Assembly (NCBI GenBank): GCA_965116055.1
Contig: OZ220466.1
Coordinates: 310,001 to 374,000, forward strand
Direction: 5' to 3'
Length of the DNA stretch: 64,000 nucleotides
Source of the DNA: Bin55 sp965116055
Lineage (GTDB): Bacteria; Pseudomonadota; Gammaproteobacteria; Pseudomonadales; Azotimanducaceae
The position numbers and the translations under genes are program-made. Numbering within the stretch: the stretch's first letter is position 1; each line of letters opens with the position of its first letter. The notes beneath the pieces are model-generated. The model had not been told where the DNA came from. It was given only the letters and a program-made list of their open reading frames with translations, and ran no database searches. Of this stretch, positions 61,371 through 64,000 are shown piece after piece.

Positions 61371-63572
61371 CTATTCCTTTGTCGTTGAGCGATCGCCAAG
61401 CCGCTGTACTTTGCCTACGAAGTGCGAGCGACGCAGGTTGCTTGTCACTCGCGCAAGGTGGTCGGCGTTGCGTACCTTGATCTCGACGCGAACTGTGTCC
61501 ATGATTCCCTGCTCGGGTAGTGTGACCATACCTAGCAACCGCGCATCGGCAAGCCGGAAAACACTTGTTAATTTGTAAACCGAATCTTTGTCACCGGTTA
61601 TCCAGATGAGTAAACTAGTCAAGAATTCTTCTTCATTCGTGTCGCCCCATGCTAGTGGCACGTGCTCTGCCTGCTTCTCGTTTTTGGCTGTTGCGCAGCT
61701 GTGCCGATGCACAACAAAACCCTTCTGGCGCGTACCGTGACCGATGATCTGATCGCCAGGGACCGGGCCACAGCAGTTCGCGAAAGTCGCATTCAACTTT
61801 TGGTTGACGATTTCGACCGTTGAGAGCCCGTCTTCGAGATAGATACTGGGGGTTTCGTCCTTGACGGACGAGAGCAGTTTCATGGCGACGAGCCGTGGTT
61901 GCAGTTGACCGCGTCCAATAGCAAGCAATAGCTCGTTGCGGTGCTTGACGTTTAAATCTTTGTACACCTTGCGATGGCTTCGAAAGTCGAAATCTTTCAG
62001 GGAAACGCCAGCTTGCGCCAAGGCCGCGTCAAGCAATCGCTGCCCCGATTTAAGCGCTAACGAATCGCTGCGCCTGTCCAGTTGTCGCTTGATCGCGGTC
62101 CGCGCTCGCGGCGTCACGGCGTAATCAAGCCACCCCGGGCTCGGTAACGAATTTTTGGCGGTTTGAATTTTGACCGTTTGACCGGTTTCAAGCGAAGTGG
62201 ATAGCGGCGCAGGTTGATTGTCGACGTAACTACCAGTGCATTGGGCGCCTAATGCGGTACTGATGGCGTAAGCGAAGTCAATGACGGTTGCGCCGATGGG
62301 TAGATGGATGACATCGCCGTCGGGAGTGTAGACCAGGATGCGATCGCGCAGCAAGTCATGCTTGAATTTCGCGAGAAAGTCGACTGCGTTATCAGCATGA
62401 TCCTGAATATCCTCAATCGTGTCGGCGAAGGACTTCATGAGCGCTTTGTTTAACCCCTCTACGCTCGTGTCCAAAGCAAGGGGAGGGATGGTGGTAATGC
62501 CGCGATTCGCGAACTCTTCCATTTGGCGCGTGCGAATCTGAACTTTGGTCAGCTTGCCCTGCGGCCCGATCACTTGGGTGTGTAGCGATTGGTAGCCATT
62601 GTGTTTGCGGGTGGCGATGTAGTCGTGAAAACCGCGAGTGTTGGGTTTGAATACGTGATGGACAGCGCCTAAGGCCCGGTAACAATCTTCAATGGTATGG
62701 GTTAACACGCGGAAATGCAGAAAAGTCATCGCTTCGTCGAATGACATCGCCCCAAATTTCATCTTCCGATAAATCGAGTATAGATGCGGGCTGTGAAAGT
62801 CGATTGATGCGTCGAGCCCAATGGCGTTGAAGTGCGCTTGGACCCGACTTGTCACCAGGCGGATGTTGTCTTGATGGGCTTTGTGAAAACGATCGACTGC
62901 ATACGTAATGTGATCCGATCGGAAAGAGTTCTTGGCGGCGAACGCTAAGTCTTCGAGTTCGTTTTTGACGATATAGATACCTAATCGCTCAGCGATAGGC
63001 GCATAGATTTCAAGCGTTTCGGTGGCGATGGCGAGACGGCGGTCTTTGTCGACTACCGCGAGCGTCCGCATATTGTGAAGCCGATCCGCTAGCTTCACAA
63101 CGATCACCCGTGGATCTTTGACGGTTGCGAGCGCGATGTTTTGAATATTAGTTGCGTGAAATTCCTGTAGAGGTGAGATTTCAGCTAATTTAGTTACGCC
63201 GTCAACAATATTTGCGACCGTTAACCCAAAACGCGTTTCAAGCGTCTCCTTGGTGACGTTGCAGTCTTCGATGACATCGTGCAGCACGCCAGCTATCACG
63301 GATTCATGGTCGGCTTCGAGCTCGGCCAGAATGCCAGCAACGGCGAGCGGATGGGTTATGTACGAGTGCCCTGTTTTTCGAGTTTGCCCTTTATGCGCTC
63401 GCTCGGCATATTTACACGCTTCGCGAACTTCGGCGATTTGTTGCGGTGTAAGGTACCGCAGTTTAGAGATTAGATCGGATAGTTCGAAAGGTGCGGCGCG
63501 CGCATCCGATCGGGCTTGTTCGGCGAGGACGCCGACAAAGAACGAACTATTCCCCGGCCGATTTTGTGCCAT
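61371..63572 (-). CDS. spoT: RelA/SpoT-family (p)ppGpp hydrolase with degenerate synthetase domain
   Basis: A 733-residue long RSH protein: HD hydrolase, synthetase, TGS (about 400-460) and ACT domains. The hydrolase is intact: RKTG, YITHP, HDVIED (98-103), DRLHNMRT (163-170). In the synthetase, residues essential in SpoT/RelA are replaced: the Asp of DIYAFRV aligns with Thr283 in TFLHFRV, and the Glu of VEVQIRT aligns with Lys343 in TKVQIRT; the AHWAYK that normally follows is absent. It therefore probably only degrades (p)ppGpp. The start at 63572 overlaps rpoZ by 26 bases. Confidence 0.93.
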   Translation of the reverse strand: MAQNRPGNSSFFVGVLAEQARSDARAAPFELSDLISKLRYLTPQQIAEVREACKYAERAHKGQTRKTGHSYITHPLAVAGILAELEADHESVIAGVLHDVIEDCNVTKETLETRFGLTVANIVDGVTKLAEISPLQEFHATNIQNIALATVKDPRVIVVKLADRLHNMRTLAVVDKDRRLAIATETLEIYAPIAERLGIYIVKNELEDLAFAAKNSFRSDHITYAVDRFHKAHQDNIRLVTSRVQAHFNAIGLDASIDFHSPHLYSIYRKMKFGAMSFDEAMTFLHFRVLTHTIEDCYRALGAVHHVFKPNTRGFHDYIATRKHNGYQSLHTQVIGPQGKLTKVQIRTRQMEEFANRGITTIPPLALDTSVEGLNKALMKSFADTIEDIQDHADNAVDFLAKFKHDLLRDRILVYTPDGDVIHLPIGATVIDFAYAISTALGAQCTGSYVDNQPAPLSTSLETGQTVKIQTAKNSLPSPGWLDYAVTPRARTAIKRQLDRRSDSLALKSGQRLLDAALAQAGVSLKDFDFRSHRKVYKDLNVKHRNELLLAIGRGQLQPRLVAMKLLSSVKDETPSIYLEDGLSTVEIVNQKLNATFANCCGPVPGDQIIGHGTRQKGFVVHRHSCATAKNEKQAEHVPLAWGDTNEEEFLTSLLIWITGDKDSVYKLTSVFRLADARLLGMVTLPEQGIMDTVRVEIKVRNADHLARVTSNLRRSHFVGKVQRLGDRSTTKE

Positions 63573-63816
63573 CCTGGGGTTCTGCGTCGGCTTCAGTTAC
63601 GGTATCGGGATCTGTAAGGTTGTCGAGAATGCCGCCCACCTTCATGCCAGCAGCTATTTCGCGTAATGCGACCACCGTCCACTTGTCGTTTTCAGGGTCT
63701 ACTTGTGGACGGGCGTTATAAAGATAGAATTGATGGGCGCGCTCAGCTGCTAATGTAACCAGCTGGAAGCGGTTTTCTACATGTTCGAGGCAGTCTTCGA
63801 CTGTGATCCGGGCCAT
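63547..63816 (-). CDS. rpoZ: RNA polymerase subunit omega
   Basis: An 89-residue subunit that aids assembly of RNA polymerase and takes part in ppGpp binding. MARITVEDCLEHVENRFQLV, LAAERAHQFYLYN and ALREIAAG are conserved. Upstream of spoT as in E. coli. Its end overlaps the spoT start. Confidence 0.97.
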   Translation of the reverse strand: MARITVEDCLEHVENRFQLVTLAAERAHQFYLYNARPQVDPENDKWTVVALREIAAGMKVGGILDNLTDPDTVTEADAEPQDGTKSAGE

Positions 63817-63970
63817 ATTGTGTTTGACGCAAGGACGGCACGGAATTTTAACGATTTCCTGCGATACTTAGGGTACAGGTTTCTGTCTAATGAGCGAACG
63901 CAGCCGTCTTCAACGGCGCCCTGCGAAAAATTCGGATTCTGCCGGAGTTAGAAATGGAGCAACCTTGTTG

Positions 63971-64000
63971 ATGAAAAAGATGATCGCCTGCCTATGCATA
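63971..64000 (+). CDS. Possible start of a gene leaving the window
   Basis: ATG 63971 begins MKKMIACLCI, which could open a signal peptide; GGAG lies 11 bases before. Only ten codons are visible, so this is a guess. Confidence 0.25.
   Translation, partial: MKKMIACLCI

Noticed and set aside
1..64000. CRISPR array, tRNA, rRNA
   Set aside because: No regularly spaced direct repeats and no cloverleaf or rRNA-like sequence were noticed on either strand; this is a reading by eye, not a covariance-model search.

Overview
The window reads as a stretch of gammaproteobacterial chromosome. The ATP synthase operon has the order atpI-B-E-F-H-A-G-D-C, glmU-glmS lie together, and one end carries rpoZ-spoT-ridA-recG with rubredoxin and ubiA beside it. 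Several accessory genes (single-chain acyl-CoA carboxylases, luciferase-like flavin oxidoreductases, TRAP transporter parts, TauD-type dioxygenase, Ldh-family dehydrogenase) resemble what is common in uncultured marine or host-associated Gammaproteobacteria. I cannot name a genus, and no tRNA, rRNA or CRISPR array was seen.

1-14 kb is a mobile and defence island. It opens with the tail of a TonB-dependent receptor. Then come a DUF29 gene killed by an IS5-type insertion, two IS1182-type remnants, small MITE-like elements and a truncated membrane gene. The centre is an apparently intact minus-strand operon (10946 to 4756): vsr, a C5-cytosine methyltransferase, a 985-residue protein with two GHKL ATPase modules (one MutL/MORC-like, one histidine-kinase-like with an INHEF H-box), and a receiver-domain protein with a large unknown C-terminal region. 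Type I restriction debris flanks it: an hsdS pseudogene overlapping the vsr start by four bases, the last codons of an hsdM, and a frameshifted AlbA_2 (Schlafen-type) gene. This operon is the best candidate for an undescribed defence or epigenetic system.

14-24 kb holds thymidine kinase, a luciferase-like oxidoreductase with a small partner gene, and the complete ATP synthase operon followed by a NIPSNAP gene. 24-41 kb is an accessory block separating atpC from glmU, which are neighbours in many Gammaproteobacteria. It carries a TauD-type dioxygenase, two tandem single-chain biotin-dependent carboxylases (the first has lost its biotin-acceptor lysine), another DUF29 gene, a pyroglutamyl-peptidase-like protein with Ser in place of the catalytic Cys, an Ldh-family dehydrogenase, an NHL propeller protein, an ArsC-like protein, an AT-rich stretch of tiny genes and a GST.

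41-64 kb is mostly housekeeping: glmU, glmS, a UvrD helicase, a NAD-kinase-like protein, a TRAP substrate-binding lipoprotein, a third single-chain carboxylase, an esterase and a serine hydrolase, a second luciferase-like oxidoreductase, TRAP membrane subunits, ubiA, rubredoxin (a 55-codon gene), recG, ridA, a SpoT whose synthetase half looks inactive, and rpoZ.
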